Shown here one piece after another: positions 26,273-34,660 of a DNA stretch of 64,000 nucleotides. The DNA lies in contig JAWKHR010000029.1 of the NCBI GenBank assembly GCA_041394725.1, forward strand, positions 13,803 through 77,802, given 5' to 3'. The stretch is from JAWKHR01 sp041394725. Lineage in GTDB: Bacteria; Acidobacteriota; Vicinamibacteria; Vicinamibacterales; SCN-69-37. Below the pieces are notes generated by a model. It did not search any database. It was not told the DNA's origin and saw only the letters and a program-made list of their open reading frames with translations. Made by a program: the position numbers and the translations under genes. Position 1 is the first letter of the stretch. Each line of letters opens with the position of its first letter.

Positions 26273-26731
26273 ATGCGGTTTCTGGGGGTGGACTTCGGCG
26301 GGCGGCGCCTCGGGCTCGCCCTGTCGGACGCGACCGGCCTGATCGCCCGGCCGTGGCGGACGATCGCGGCGGCGGCCTCACCGGCCGCGTCGGCCGAGGC
26401 CGTGGCCGCCCTGCTCGCCGGCGCCGGTGCGGCGCCGGAGGCGGCCGAGGTCGGCGCCATCGTCGTCGGCCTGCCGCGCCGGCTGAACGGCGACGACACC
26501 GATCAGACGGCGCCGGCGCGCGCGTTCGCGGCCGCGCTGGCCGACCGCACCGGACGGCCGGTGCACCTGCAGGACGAGCGGCTCACGAGCCGCGAGGCCG
26601 AGTCGCGCCTCGCGCGCACGGAGCCGGACTGGCGCGCGCGGAAGGCACACATCGACGCGATGGCCGCCGGCATCATCCTCCAGGACTTTCTCGACGGCCG
26701 GCCGCCCGAGCCCGCGGGGGATCCGGCGTGA
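26273..26731 (+). CDS. ruvX: RuvX/YqgF family Holliday-junction resolvase-like RNase
   Basis: This 152-residue RNase H-fold protein has GVDFGGRRLGLALSD (first acidic residue), IVVGLPRRLNG, DERLTSREAE and HIDAMAAGIILQDFL, the conserved YqgF motifs. The family acts on Holliday junctions or on the 5' end of pre-16S rRNA. The stop overlaps the mltG start. The start is an ATG with a -10-like box six bases upstream. Confidence 0.92.
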   Translation: MRFLGVDFGGRRLGLALSDATGLIARPWRTIAAAASPAASAEAVAALLAGAGAAPEAAEVGAIVVGLPRRLNGDDTDQTAPARAFAAALADRTGRPVHLQDERLTSREAESRLARTEPDWRARKAHIDAMAAGIILQDFLDGRPPEPAGDPA

Positions 26732-27741
26732 GGCGCGCCGTCCTGATCGTGCTGGTCGCGGGGCTGGTCCTCGCGGCCGCCGGCGGCGCCTGGCTGCGCC
26801 AGCGCCTCGCGGCGCCGTACCAGGGTTACGCGGGTGCCGAGGTGTTCGTCGAGCTGCCGTCGGGCGCGGGCGTCCGGGCCATCGCGGCCCAGCTCGCCGA
26901 GGCCGGCGTCGTGACCGACCCGGTGACGTTCCGGATCGCGGCCCGGCTGGCCGGCGCGGACCGGCGGCTGCAGGCGGGCGAGTATCGCTTCGCCGGCCCG
27001 GCCACGCCGTGGACCGTGGTCGATCGCCTCGCGCGTGGCGACGTGTACGCGCACCCGGTGACGTTCCCCGAGGGCCTGACGATCCGCGAGATGGCGGTGG
27101 TGTTCGAGCGCACCGGCCTCGGGACGCGGGGGGCGTTCGAGTCGGCGGCGGGCGACGCGTCGCTGGCGCGCGCGTGGGACCCGACGGCGCGGTCGCTCGA
27201 GGGCTACCTCTTCCCCGACACCTACGCGCTCCCGCGCCGAGCGGGCGCCGACGGCACGGTGCGGGCGATGGTCGACGGCTTCGACCGGGCCTTCGACGCG
27301 AGCCTGCGCGACGCCGCGAAGGCGCAGGGCCTGAGCATCCGCGACGTGGTCACGCTCGCCTCGCTCATCGAGAAGGAGACCGCGCGAGCCGACGAGCGCG
27401 CGCTGGTCGCGGCCGTCTACCGCAACCGGCTGCGCATCGGGATGCCGATGCAGTGCGACCCGACCGTCATCTACGCGCTGATGCTCGCGGGCCGGTGGGA
27501 CGGCAACATCCGCCGCGCGGACCTGCAGATCGACTCGCCCTACAACACGTACCGGTACGCGGGGCTGCCTCCCGGCCCGATCGCCTCGCCCGGCAAGGCC
27601 TCGCTCGAGGCCGCGCTCGCGCCGGCCGACGTGCCGTACCTCTACTTCGTCTCGCGCAACGACGGCAGCCACGTCTTCGCGTCGACCCTCGCCGAGCACA
27701 ACGCGAACGTCCGGCGCTGGCAGATCCGCCGGGGCCGCTGA
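26728..27741 (+). CDS. mltG: Endolytic murein transglycosylase MltG
   Basis: This 337-residue protein has an N-terminal membrane helix (AVLIVLVAGLVLAAAGGAWL), a LysM-like domain (VFVELPSGAGVRAIAAQL) and the YceG domain: FPEGLTIREMA, LEGYLFPDTY, LASLIEKETA with the catalytic glutamate, and IDSPYNTYRYAGLPPGPI. MltG cuts nascent glycan strands at the inner membrane and sets their length. GTG at 26728 overlaps the ruvX stop (GTGA); ruvX-mltG is a frequent pair. It is convergent with nadK, with a 10-base gap. Confidence 0.94.
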   Translation: MRRAVLIVLVAGLVLAAAGGAWLRQRLAAPYQGYAGAEVFVELPSGAGVRAIAAQLAEAGVVTDPVTFRIAARLAGADRRLQAGEYRFAGPATPWTVVDRLARGDVYAHPVTFPEGLTIREMAVVFERTGLGTRGAFESAAGDASLARAWDPTARSLEGYLFPDTYALPRRAGADGTVRAMVDGFDRAFDASLRDAAKAQGLSIRDVVTLASLIEKETARADERALVAAVYRNRLRIGMPMQCDPTVIYALMLAGRWDGNIRRADLQIDSPYNTYRYAGLPPGPIASPGKASLEAALAPADVPYLYFVSRNDGSHVFASTLAEHNANVRRWQIRRGR

Positions 27742-27751
27742 CCGGGGCCCG

Positions 27752-28627
27752 CTACCGCCCCCACTGCAGCTTCTCGCGGAGCATGTCGAAGTGCGTCCGG
27801 TCCGACGTGCGGACCAGCCGCAGCAGGCGCGACGCGCGCGTCACGACGACCACGTCCCCCGCGGCGAGCGGCGCGCCGTACTGCCCGTCGAACGTGACCA
27901 CGATGTCCGACCGCGGGTCGATCTCCGGGCGCAGCGTGAGCTCCGCGGTGGCCGGCAGCACCAGCGGGCGGTTGGTGAGCGCGTGCGGCGCGATCGGCGT
28001 GAGCACGATCGCATCCACGGCCGGATGCAGGATGGGCCCGCCGGCCGAGAGGTTGTAGGCCGTCGATCCGGTCGCGGTCGCGACGATGAGGCCATCGGCC
28101 TTGACGTGAAAGACCGGCTGCCCGTCCACGGTGACGTCGATCTCGATCATCCGCGAGAGCGCGCCGCGCGTGACGACGATGTCGTTGAGCGCGAGGTGCG
28201 CGGTCTCGTCGCGGCCGTCGCGCACGACGCGGCCATGGAGCAGCATGCGCGTCTCGGTGCGCGTCCGGCCCTCGACGAGCGCCGCGAGGCCGACGAGCAT
28301 GTCGGATCGGTTGACCTCGGTGAGGAAGCCGAGCCGGCCGAGGTTGACGCCCATCAGCGGCGTGTCGCACCCGGCGTGCGCGACCACGCTGGCCGCGCTG
28401 AGGAGCGATCCGTCGCCGCCGAAGACGACGAGGGCGTCCACGGCGGCCGGCAGGTCGTTCGTCTCGAGGGTGGGCCAGCGGTCGGCGATCCCGGCTTCGG
28501 CGGCGACCTCGGCGTCGAGCACCGGGGCGGCGCCGTGCGTCTCGAGCCACGCGGCCGCCTCGAGCAGGGCCGCGATCGTCGCCGGTTGCGTCTGTCGCGC
28601 GATCAGCCCGACCCGACGGATCGTCAC
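27752..28627 (-). CDS. nadK: NAD kinase
   Basis: This 291-residue enzyme phosphorylates NAD to NADP with ATP. Motifs seen: VVFGGDGSLLSA (the GGDG loop), GVNLGRLGFLTEV, LNDIVVTRG and DGLIVATATGSTAYNLSAGG, all part of the NAD and ATP sites. The GTG at 28627 overlaps the tlyA stop (GTGA) and gives the expected length. Longer in-frame readings run antisense through tlyA. Confidence 0.95.
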   Translation of the reverse strand: MTIRRVGLIARQTQPATIAALLEAAAWLETHGAAPVLDAEVAAEAGIADRWPTLETNDLPAAVDALVVFGGDGSLLSAASVVAHAGCDTPLMGVNLGRLGFLTEVNRSDMLVGLAALVEGRTRTETRMLLHGRVVRDGRDETAHLALNDIVVTRGALSRMIEIDVTVDGQPVFHVKADGLIVATATGSTAYNLSAGGPILHPAVDAIVLTPIAPHALTNRPLVLPATAELTLRPEIDPRSDIVVTFDGQYGAPLAAGDVVVVTRASRLLRLVRTSDRTHFDMLREKLQWGR

Positions 28628-29385
28628 GCGACCTCCGGGGCGGCCGGCGCGGGGCGCAGCAGCAGCAGGAACTCGCGATTCCCCCCGGCGCCTTCGATGG
28701 GCGATGGCTCGACCCGCACGGGCTCCCATCCTACCCGAACGGCCTGTTGCCGCACCTCGTCGAGCACGCGCGCGTGCACGGCCGGGTCGCGGACGATGCC
28801 GCCCTTCCCGACGTCCTCGCGCCCGGCCTCGAACTGCGGCTTGACGAGTGCGATCGCCCGGCCGTCGGGCGCCACCAGGGCGCGCACGACCGGCAGGATG
28901 TGGCGCAGCGAGATGAACGAGACGTCGATCGTCACCAGGTCGAACACCCGGTGGCCGGATGGCAGGGCGTCCGGCGTGAGGTAGCGCGCGTTCACGCCGT
29001 CCACCACGGTGACGCGCGGGTCGGTGCGCAGGCGCCAGTCGAGCTGGCCGCGGCCCACGTCGACCGCGACCACGTGCCGGGCCCCGGCCTGCAGCAGGAC
29101 GTCGGTGAAGCCGCCCGTGGACGCGCCCACGTCGAGCGCCGACCGGCCGGTGGCGTCCACGCCGAACGCGGCGAGCGCGTGCGCGAGCTTCAGGCCGCCG
29201 CGGCTCGCCCACGGATGGTCCGGCTGCCGGAGCGTGACGTCCGCGTCCTCGTCCACGCGGGTGCCGGCCTTGGTCTCCGGCGCGCCGCCGACGAGCACGT
29301 CGCCGGCCAGGATCAGCGCCCGCGCGCGTTCGCGCGACTGGACGAGACCCTTCTGCACGAGCAGCTGGTCGAGCCGCACCTTCAC
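28624..29385 (-). CDS. tlyA: TlyA family rRNA (cytidine-2'-O)-methyltransferase
   Basis: This 253-residue protein has an N-terminal S4 RNA-binding domain (VRLDQLLVQKGLVQSRERAR) and an FtsJ-like methyltransferase fold: WASRGGLKLAHAL, ALDVGASTGGFTDVLL (SAM loop), VAVDVGRGQLDW, TIDVSFISL and LVKPQFEAG. It gives the K-D-K type catalytic set that 2'-O-methylates 16S and 23S rRNA in mycobacteria. In many genomes the order is xseAB, ispA, dxs, tlyA, nadK; here dxs is missing from its usual place, leaving a 46-base gap to ispA. Confidence 0.92.
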   Translation of the reverse strand: MKVRLDQLLVQKGLVQSRERARALILAGDVLVGGAPETKAGTRVDEDADVTLRQPDHPWASRGGLKLAHALAAFGVDATGRSALDVGASTGGFTDVLLQAGARHVVAVDVGRGQLDWRLRTDPRVTVVDGVNARYLTPDALPSGHRVFDLVTIDVSFISLRHILPVVRALVAPDGRAIALVKPQFEAGREDVGKGGIVRDPAVHARVLDEVRQQAVRVGWEPVRVEPSPIEGAGGNREFLLLLRPAPAAPEVA

Positions 29386-29431
29386 GCGCGTTCCGGCGCC
29401 CGGCCGCCCGCGACGGAGAGCCGTGCCGGGA

Positions 29432-30391
29432 TCAGTGCCGGCGCGCCAGCGTCCACTCCGCGATGTCCTCGAGCCAGCCGGTCAGGCCCGCGCTCTCGAG
29501 CGCGGCGCGCGCCCGGTCGACGCACGCCCGCGCGAGCCGGGACGATTCCTCGATCCCGTAGATGGACGGATAGGTGGGCTTGTCGGCGGCCGAGTCCTTG
29601 CCCGCCGTCTTGCCGAGCGTCTCGGCCGATCCCTCGACGTCCAGGATGTCGTCGACGATCTGGAACGCGAGCCCGAGCTCCCGGGCGTAGGCGTCGATCT
29701 GGACGACCAGCCCGTCCGGCGCGCCGACGGCCACCGCGCCGAGCGTGGCCGCCGCGCGGATCAGCGCGCCCGTCTTGCGCGCGTGCATGTCGATGAGGCC
29801 CGCCGAGTCCAGGCCGCCGGCGACGTAGCCCGTCACCTGGCCCGCCGCCGCGAGGTCGATCGCCTGCCCGCCGACCATGCCGGCGGCGCCGGCCGCCGAG
29901 GCGAGCATGGCGATGGCGTGGAGCCGGCGCTCTGGGGGAGCCTCGGGCGCGCCGAGCGGCAGCACGGGCGACGGCGACCGGGCGATCACCCCGAACGCGT
30001 CGGTCAGCAGCCCGTCACCGGCCAGCACGGCCAGGCCCTCGCCGAAGACGATGTGCGTCGTCGGCCGGCCCCGTCGCAGCTCGTCGTCGTCCATCGACGG
30101 CAGGTCGTCGTGGACCAGCGAGTAGGAATGCACCATCTCGACCGCGCAGGCCGAGGGCAGCGCGAGCCAGCGGGCCTCCTCGGTTTCGAGATTCAGGTGA
30201 TCGGCCACGCTGTCGGCCACGGCGAGCGTCAGGCAGGGACGCAGGCGCTTGCCGCCGCCGAGCAGCGCGTAGGCGAGCCCGTCGGCCAGCACCGGGGGCG
30301 CGCCCGACGTGTGAACGGCGTGTTCCAGCCCGGTCTCGACGAGCGTGCGGAGCTCGTCGAAGTAGTCCCCGAGCGTGGCCGGCTGCGTCAC
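29432..30391 (-). CDS. ispA: Polyprenyl diphosphate synthase (farnesyl/geranylgeranyl type)
   Basis: This 319-residue all-helical prenyltransferase extends allylic diphosphates with isopentenyl diphosphate. It has GGGKRLRP near the N-terminus, first aspartate-rich motif HDDLPSMDDDELRRG and second motif FQIVDDILDVEG, then GKTAGKDSAADKPTY. The extended first motif (DDxxxxD) is typical of type II farnesyl/geranyl diphosphate synthases; chain length cannot be fixed exactly. The GTG start overlaps the xseB stop (GTGA). Confidence 0.92.
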   Translation of the reverse strand: MTQPATLGDYFDELRTLVETGLEHAVHTSGAPPVLADGLAYALLGGGKRLRPCLTLAVADSVADHLNLETEEARWLALPSACAVEMVHSYSLVHDDLPSMDDDELRRGRPTTHIVFGEGLAVLAGDGLLTDAFGVIARSPSPVLPLGAPEAPPERRLHAIAMLASAAGAAGMVGGQAIDLAAAGQVTGYVAGGLDSAGLIDMHARKTGALIRAAATLGAVAVGAPDGLVVQIDAYARELGLAFQIVDDILDVEGSAETLGKTAGKDSAADKPTYPSIYGIEESSRLARACVDRARAALESAGLTGWLEDIAEWTLARRH

Positions 30392-30633
30392 GATCGCGAC
30401 CGGTCGTCGGCGTCGGCGAGCGCCGACGCGTCCCGGAGCTCCCCGCGCTCGGTGAGGAGCTCGATGCGGCGCTGCGCGGCGCCGAGCTGGTCGTGGCAGT
30501 ACCGCGAGAGCTCCACGCCGCGCTCGAAGAGCGCGAGCGAGGTCTCCAGCGTCAGGTCGCCGTCCTCGAGCTGCTTGACGATCTTCTCGAGCTCGCCGAT
30601 GGCGGATTCGAAATCCTTGATCGCGTCGGTCAT
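30388..30633 (-). CDS. xseB: Exodeoxyribonuclease VII small subunit
   Basis: This 81-residue helical protein carries FESAIGELEKIVKQLEDGDLTLE and SLALFERGVELSRYCHDQL, the conserved XseB pattern. It caps the large subunit in the nuclease that degrades single-stranded DNA to short oligonucleotides. Overlaps both neighbours by 4 bases (ATGA with xseA, GTGA with ispA). Confidence 0.95.
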   Translation of the reverse strand: MTDAIKDFESAIGELEKIVKQLEDGDLTLETSLALFERGVELSRYCHDQLGAAQRRIELLTERGELRDASALADADDRSRS

Positions 30634-32033
30634 GAGTCGTGCGCGGCATCGGCCGCGGCCGGCGTCTCGGCCGTGCCGGTCACCCGGCATGCCAGCTCGC
30701 CGTCGGCCAGCGTCACCCGGACGGCATCGCCCGCCCGGACCGCCGCGGCCGTCCGAATGATACCCGTGCGGGCGGCATTCCAGCACACGGCGTAGCCGCG
30801 GCCGAGGACGGCCAGGGGGCTGAGCGCGTCGAGCCGGGCGGCCAGGCGGCCGGCCCGCGCGGTGGCGGCGGCCTGCCGGGCCTCGCCGCCGGCGCGCAGC
30901 CGGCCGTCGGCGCGCACCAGGCGCGTGCGCATCTCGGCCGCCACGCGCCGCAGGTCGCGCTGCTCGAGGCGGCGACGCCACTCGTCGAACCGTCGCGCCA
31001 GGCCGGCGTGCCGGCGGGCCGCGGCGTGCGCCAGCCGCAGGCGCAGTTCTTCCACGTCGCGGTCGCGCATGACGACGCGCGTGGGCCAGTGGGCGAGGCG
31101 CAGGTCGCACTGCCGGGCGCGCTCGGCGCGCCGGGCGATCTGCCGGTCGGCCGCCCGCTGGAGCCGATCCGCCGCGGTGTCGATGCGCGCGCGGAAGGTG
31201 TCGGCGCGCTCGACGACCAGCTCGGCCGCATTCGACGGCGTGGCCGCGCGCACGTCGGCGACGAAGTCCGCGATGGTGAAGTCCACCTCGTGCCCGACGG
31301 CCGAGATCACCGGCACCGGACACGCGGCAATCGCGCGCGCCAGCCGCTCGTCGTTGAACGCCCACAGGTCCTCGGCCGAGCCGCCGCCGCGGCCGATGAT
31401 CACGACGTCGATCTCGGGCACGGCCGCGATGGCCCGCAGCGCGCGCGCGAGATCCAGCGCCGCGCCGTCGCCCTGCACGCGCGCCGGCCGCACCACGACC
31501 CGCGCGGTCGGATGCCGGGTCGTGAGGATGCGGAGGATGTCGCGCACGGCGGCGCCGTCGGCCGAGGTCACCACGCCGATCCGGCGCGGCAGCACCGGCA
31601 GCGGCCGCTTGCGCGCCTGGTCGAACAGCCCCTCGGCCTGGAGCGTCCGCTTGAGCTGCTCGAACGCGGCCTGCAGCGCGCCCAGCCCGTGCGGCTCGAG
31701 CGCGTCACAGATGATCTGGTACTCGCCCTTGACCTCGTACACGCCGAGTCGTCCGCGGGCGATCACGCGGAGGCCGTCCTCGGGGCGGAACTTCAGCTGC
31801 CGCGCGGTCGTGCGGAACATCACCGCGCGAACCTGGGCGAAGTCGTCCTTCAGCGTGAAGTAGACGTGGCCCGAGCTCCACTGCCGGCAGTTCGAGATCT
31901 CCCCCTCGACGACCACGCGCGTGAACGTGCCCTCGACGAGCGCCTTGAGCCGCGCGGTGAGTTCGCTGACCGACCACGGGCCGCGGTCGGGCGCCGCCGG
32001 CTCGTCGTCGAAGGGCAGCGGCAGGTGGTCCAT
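30630..32033 (-). CDS. xseA: Exodeoxyribonuclease VII large subunit
   Basis: This 467-residue subunit has an N-terminal OB fold (GTFTRVVVEGEISNCRQWSSG), then the catalytic core with IGVVTSADGAAVRDI, VVIIGRGGGSAEDLWAFNDE and VISAVGHEVDFTIADFVAD, followed by a long Arg/Ala-rich coiled coil and a final small domain with LAVLGRGYAVC. It cleaves single-stranded DNA from both ends in repair. It starts three bases after the phosphoesterase gene stops. Confidence 0.96.
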   Translation of the reverse strand: MDHLPLPFDDEPAAPDRGPWSVSELTARLKALVEGTFTRVVVEGEISNCRQWSSGHVYFTLKDDFAQVRAVMFRTTARQLKFRPEDGLRVIARGRLGVYEVKGEYQIICDALEPHGLGALQAAFEQLKRTLQAEGLFDQARKRPLPVLPRRIGVVTSADGAAVRDILRILTTRHPTARVVVRPARVQGDGAALDLARALRAIAAVPEIDVVIIGRGGGSAEDLWAFNDERLARAIAACPVPVISAVGHEVDFTIADFVADVRAATPSNAAELVVERADTFRARIDTAADRLQRAADRQIARRAERARQCDLRLAHWPTRVVMRDRDVEELRLRLAHAAARRHAGLARRFDEWRRRLEQRDLRRVAAEMRTRLVRADGRLRAGGEARQAAATARAGRLAARLDALSPLAVLGRGYAVCWNAARTGIIRTAAAVRAGDAVRVTLADGELACRVTGTAETPAAADAAHDS

Positions 32034-32035
32034 CG

Positions 32036-32860
32036 TCAGCGGGCGGCCGAGGGCTGGGCGACGAGTTGTTCGACGTCCTGGGCCGAGAGGCTCAGCCGCT
32101 CGATCGCGGTCGCCCGGCCCGTCGCTTCGTCGGCGTCGATCACGACGCCGCTGATCCGCGGATTCTCCGTCGCGGTCTCGAAGCGCTGCGGCAGGCCGGT
32201 CAGGAAGCGCTGGATCACGGCCGACCGTTCGACGCCGATGACCGAGTCGTGCGGTCCCGTCATGCCGACGTCGGTGATGTAGGCGGTGCCACGGGGCAGG
32301 ATCCGGTCGTCGGCCGTCTGCACGTGCGTGTGCGTGCCCACGACGGCGGCCACGCGGCCGTCCAGATGCCAGCCCATGGCGACCTTCTCCGACGTCGCCT
32401 CGGCATGGAAGTCCACCAGGATGATCTGCGCCTCGTCGCGCAACGCCTCGACTTCCGCGAGCGCGACGCGGAACGGGTCGTCGATGGGGACCATGAAGAC
32501 GCGGCCCATGACGTTGACCACGCCCACGCTCACGCCCGAGGCGGTGCGGGTCACGTAGCGGCCCTGACCCGGCGCGCCCGCCGGCAGGTTGGCCGGGCGC
32601 AGCAGGCGTGGCTGGTTGGCGATGTAGGGCAGAATCTCCTTCGTGTCCCACGTGTGATTGCCGCCCGTCATCACCTGGATGCCGTAGGCGAAGAGGTCGT
32701 CGGCGATGTCCGGCGTGATGCCGAATCCGGCCGCCGCATTCTCCGTGTTCGCGATGACGAGGTCGATCCGACGGTCGGCCACGATGGCCGGGAGGCCGCG
32801 CCGGATCAACTCGCGGCCCGGGCGGCCGACGATGTCGCCGATGAAGAGCAGCCGCGTCAC
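32036..32860 (-). CDS. YmdB-type metallophosphoesterase (TIGR00282-like)
   Basis: This 274-residue protein carries the di-metal calcineurin-like motifs of the YmdB family: FIGDIVGRPGR, ANTENAAAGFGI, MTGGNHTWDTKE, DFHAEATSEK and GTHTHVQTADD. Relatives hydrolyse 2',3'-cyclic nucleotides and affect biofilm and RNA turnover in Bacillus. The GTG start at 32860 overlaps the hsp20 stop (GTGA). Linked to xseA as in other genomes, where a ymdB-like gene is often near RNA-decay genes. Confidence 0.9.
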   Translation of the reverse strand: MTRLLFIGDIVGRPGRELIRRGLPAIVADRRIDLVIANTENAAAGFGITPDIADDLFAYGIQVMTGGNHTWDTKEILPYIANQPRLLRPANLPAGAPGQGRYVTRTASGVSVGVVNVMGRVFMVPIDDPFRVALAEVEALRDEAQIILVDFHAEATSEKVAMGWHLDGRVAAVVGTHTHVQTADDRILPRGTAYITDVGMTGPHDSVIGVERSAVIQRFLTGLPQRFETATENPRISGVVIDADEATGRATAIERLSLSAQDVEQLVAQPSAAR

Positions 32861-33327
32861 GTGCGCTCCACGGGCACGTGATGCAGCCGGCCTCGGCGCT
32901 CTTCGACGCGCGGCAGCACGACGCGCAGCTGGCCGCCGCCCACGTGCGCCCGCGCGCGCGTCGAATCCAGCGCGCCGATCAGGCGGACGGCCCGTGCGAA
33001 CCGCCCGTAGCCGCGCTCCGCGAGATGAAACCGCGCCGCCGGATCGATCCGCGGCGGCAGCTTCGCGCCCACCACGAGCAGCGTGCTGCGCCGGATCGCC
33101 ACCCGCAGCGACTCGGCGGCCACGCCGGGAACGTCCACCACCACCTCGATGGCCGACTCGGTCTCGAGGACGTCCACGGGCGGCCGGCACTCCGCGTTGA
33201 CCGCCGCGGCGCCCGGGACGGCCTCGTCCAGTTCCTGCAGCAGCCGGCGAGCGTCGTCGGCCAGGTCGGTGGCGTCCTGCTGAAAGGGATCCGTCACGAT
33301 CCTTCGATCATACAGGCGCGGCGGCAT
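32857..33327 (-). CDS. Divergent Hsp20/alpha-crystallin family protein
   Basis: This protein of up to 156 residues has a central alpha-crystallin domain: CRPPVDVLETESAIEVVVDVPG, LRVAIRRSTLLVVGA, AERGYGRFARAVRLIGALD and RVVLPRVEERRG. It lacks the usual GVLTI-type IxI core (it has QLRVVLP) and is therefore a divergent small heat-shock protein. A GTG at 33297 (VTDPFQQ) is an alternative start that looks more natural than the ATG at 33327. It probably holds unfolded proteins for refolding. It is the head of the operon running to ispA and lies divergent to a canonical hsp20. Confidence 0.82.
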   Translation of the reverse strand: MPPRLYDRRIVTDPFQQDATDLADDARRLLQELDEAVPGAAAVNAECRPPVDVLETESAIEVVVDVPGVAAESLRVAIRRSTLLVVGAKLPPRIDPAARFHLAERGYGRFARAVRLIGALDSTRARAHVGGGQLRVVLPRVEERRGRLHHVPVERT

Positions 33328-33423
33328 GCCGCCGCAGAAAGCGCCGTAATGGCGCCGTCAGGGCGGCAGGAGCCGGCGGCGGTGGACTTCGGGCCAGAAA
33401 CCAGGTCGGCGAAAGGGCATCTG

Positions 33424-33450
33424 ACCATACACAAATATGAGCGTATTCAA
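33424..33450 (-). promoter_or_regulatory. Candidate promoter for the minus-strand hsp20 operon
   Basis: Minus strand reads TTGAAT, 15 bases, TATGGT, with TCATATT in the spacer. The same TCATATT lies in the spacer of the divergent hsp20 promoter. AT content is sharply above the surroundings. Confidence 0.45.
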
Positions 33451-33460
33451 CTAATATAAT

Positions 33461-33492
33461 ATTCTTGACTAAGAATCATATTGTGCTAGACT
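33461..33492 (+). promoter_or_regulatory. Promoter of the plus-strand hsp20 gene with overlapping palindrome
   Basis: TTGACT (33465-33470) and TAGACT (33487-33492) are separated by 16 bases. A perfect palindrome ATTCTT-GACT-AAGAAT (33461-33476) overlaps the -35 box and could be an operator. The region is the most AT-rich in the window. Confidence 0.7.
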
Positions 33493-33562
33493 ACCTCTGT
33501 CGGTCGCCACGCGAACGTTCGTTTGCGTCGCGCCACCGAGATTTTTCAGGAGGTTGAGAACC

Positions 33563-34000
33563 ATGGCACTGACCCGTTGGAGCCCCGTGCGTGACCTGGC
33601 CGCACTCGAGATCGATCGGCTCAATCGCATGTTCGACGCGGCGTTCGGCGAGGAACCCCTCGCGCGCGGCGGCTGGATGCCGCCGGTCGACATCGTCGAG
33701 AACGCGAACCAGGACGTCGTCGTCAAGGCTGAACTCCCCGAGATGAAGCGCGAGGACATCAAGGTCACGTTCGAGAACAACGTGCTGACCCTCGAGGGCG
33801 AGCGCAAGTTCGAGCAGGACCAGAAGAAGGGACAGCTGCACCGCGTGGAGCGCGGCTACGGCATGTTCCGCCGCAGCTTCACGATGCCGGCCACCGTGGA
33901 TCCGACGCGCGTGAGCGCGGACTACAAGGACGGCGTGCTGACCATCACGCTGCCGCGGCGCGAGGAAAGCCGCCCGCGGCAGATCGAAGTCAACGGCTGA
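33563..34000 (+). CDS. Hsp20/alpha-crystallin small heat-shock protein
   Basis: This canonical small heat-shock protein has 145 residues: MALTRWSPVRDL, WMPPVDIVENANQDVVVKAELP, NNVLTLEGERKFEQ, VERGYGMFRRSFTMP and DGVLTITLPRREE. It binds unfolding proteins as an oligomer, ATP-independently. The ATG at 33563 is chosen because AGGAGG (33548-33553) lies nine bases upstream; an in-frame TTG at 33554 is too close. It has its own promoter and a strong terminator, so it is monocistronic. Confidence 0.96.
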   Translation: MALTRWSPVRDLAALEIDRLNRMFDAAFGEEPLARGGWMPPVDIVENANQDVVVKAELPEMKREDIKVTFENNVLTLEGERKFEQDQKKGQLHRVERGYGMFRRSFTMPATVDPTRVSADYKDGVLTITLPRREESRPRQIEVNG

Positions 34001-34033
34001 GCGCCGGCTTCCGGTATACGGAGCGGCGCCCAC

Positions 34034-34072
34034 GGGGCGGCGGATTGGCCAATCCGCCGCCCCGTCTTTTTT
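34034..34072 (+). terminator. Rho-independent terminator of hsp20
   Basis: A perfect palindrome from 34034 to 34063 (GGGGCGGCGGATTGG and its complement) is followed by GTCTTTTTT. This is the clearest intrinsic terminator in the window. Confidence 0.95.
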
Positions 34073-34242
34073 CGCCGCCCCCTCTTCTCCTTGTTCGTGA
34101 CTGGCGGCGCCGGTTGCCGGAGGCTGCAGGCGTCGCCCGGATCGGAACCTCCGGTTCGTGGGGCACGTCGAACCGGGTACCCGCCCCAGGGCCCCCGGGC
34201 TCGTGGTCGGGACGTGCGCCCGGGCGCACGGAGGGAGCCTCG

Positions 34243-34575
34243 ATGGAAGTCTTCGGCCTCGTCTTCGCGATTGCCGTCGTCGGCGTGCTGTTCGTGGCAT
34301 TCGTCGCGCTGATGCTGGTCCTGCGCGCCGCGCTCTGGGTGGCGCTGCTGCCGTTCCGTCTCCTCTTTGCCGTCCTCACCCTGCCGTTGCTGCTGCTCAA
34401 GGGACTGATCCTGAGCATCGGGGCGGTGCTGGGTTTCGGACTCCTGGCGATCGCCGGCGTGGTGATCGTCGGCGGACTGCTCCTCGCGGTGGTCGTCCCG
34501 CTACTGCCCATCCTGTTCATCGTCGCGGTCACGTGGGCGCTCGTGCGGCTGATGCGCAGGCCGGCGCTGGCCTGA
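34243..34575 (+). CDS. Small hydrophobic membrane protein of unknown function
   Basis: This 110-residue protein is made almost wholly of hydrophobic segments: VFGLVFAIAVVGVLFVAFVALM, LLLKGLILSIGAVLGFG, IAGVVIVGGLLLA and LLPILFIVAVTWALV, giving three or four membrane helices. I start it at the ATG at 34243, preceded by GGAGGGAG; the longer in-frame reading back to 34045 runs over the hsp20 terminator and has no hydrophobic or conserved content. No family is recognised. Confidence 0.65.
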   Translation: MEVFGLVFAIAVVGVLFVAFVALMLVLRAALWVALLPFRLLFAVLTLPLLLLKGLILSIGAVLGFGLLAIAGVVIVGGLLLAVVVPLLPILFIVAVTWALVRLMRRPALA

Positions 34576-34660
34576 CGCGCGAGGCATCGGCGGAAGGATC
34601 CGGACGACGGACGCCGGACGCAGGAAGCGGCCGGCGAAGACGGTCAGGGAGAGCGCCGTT

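Noticed and set aside
33554..33562. TTG at 33554 as start of hsp20
   Set aside because: It is adjacent to the AGGAGG; the ATG at 33563 has proper spacing and starts the family's N-terminus.
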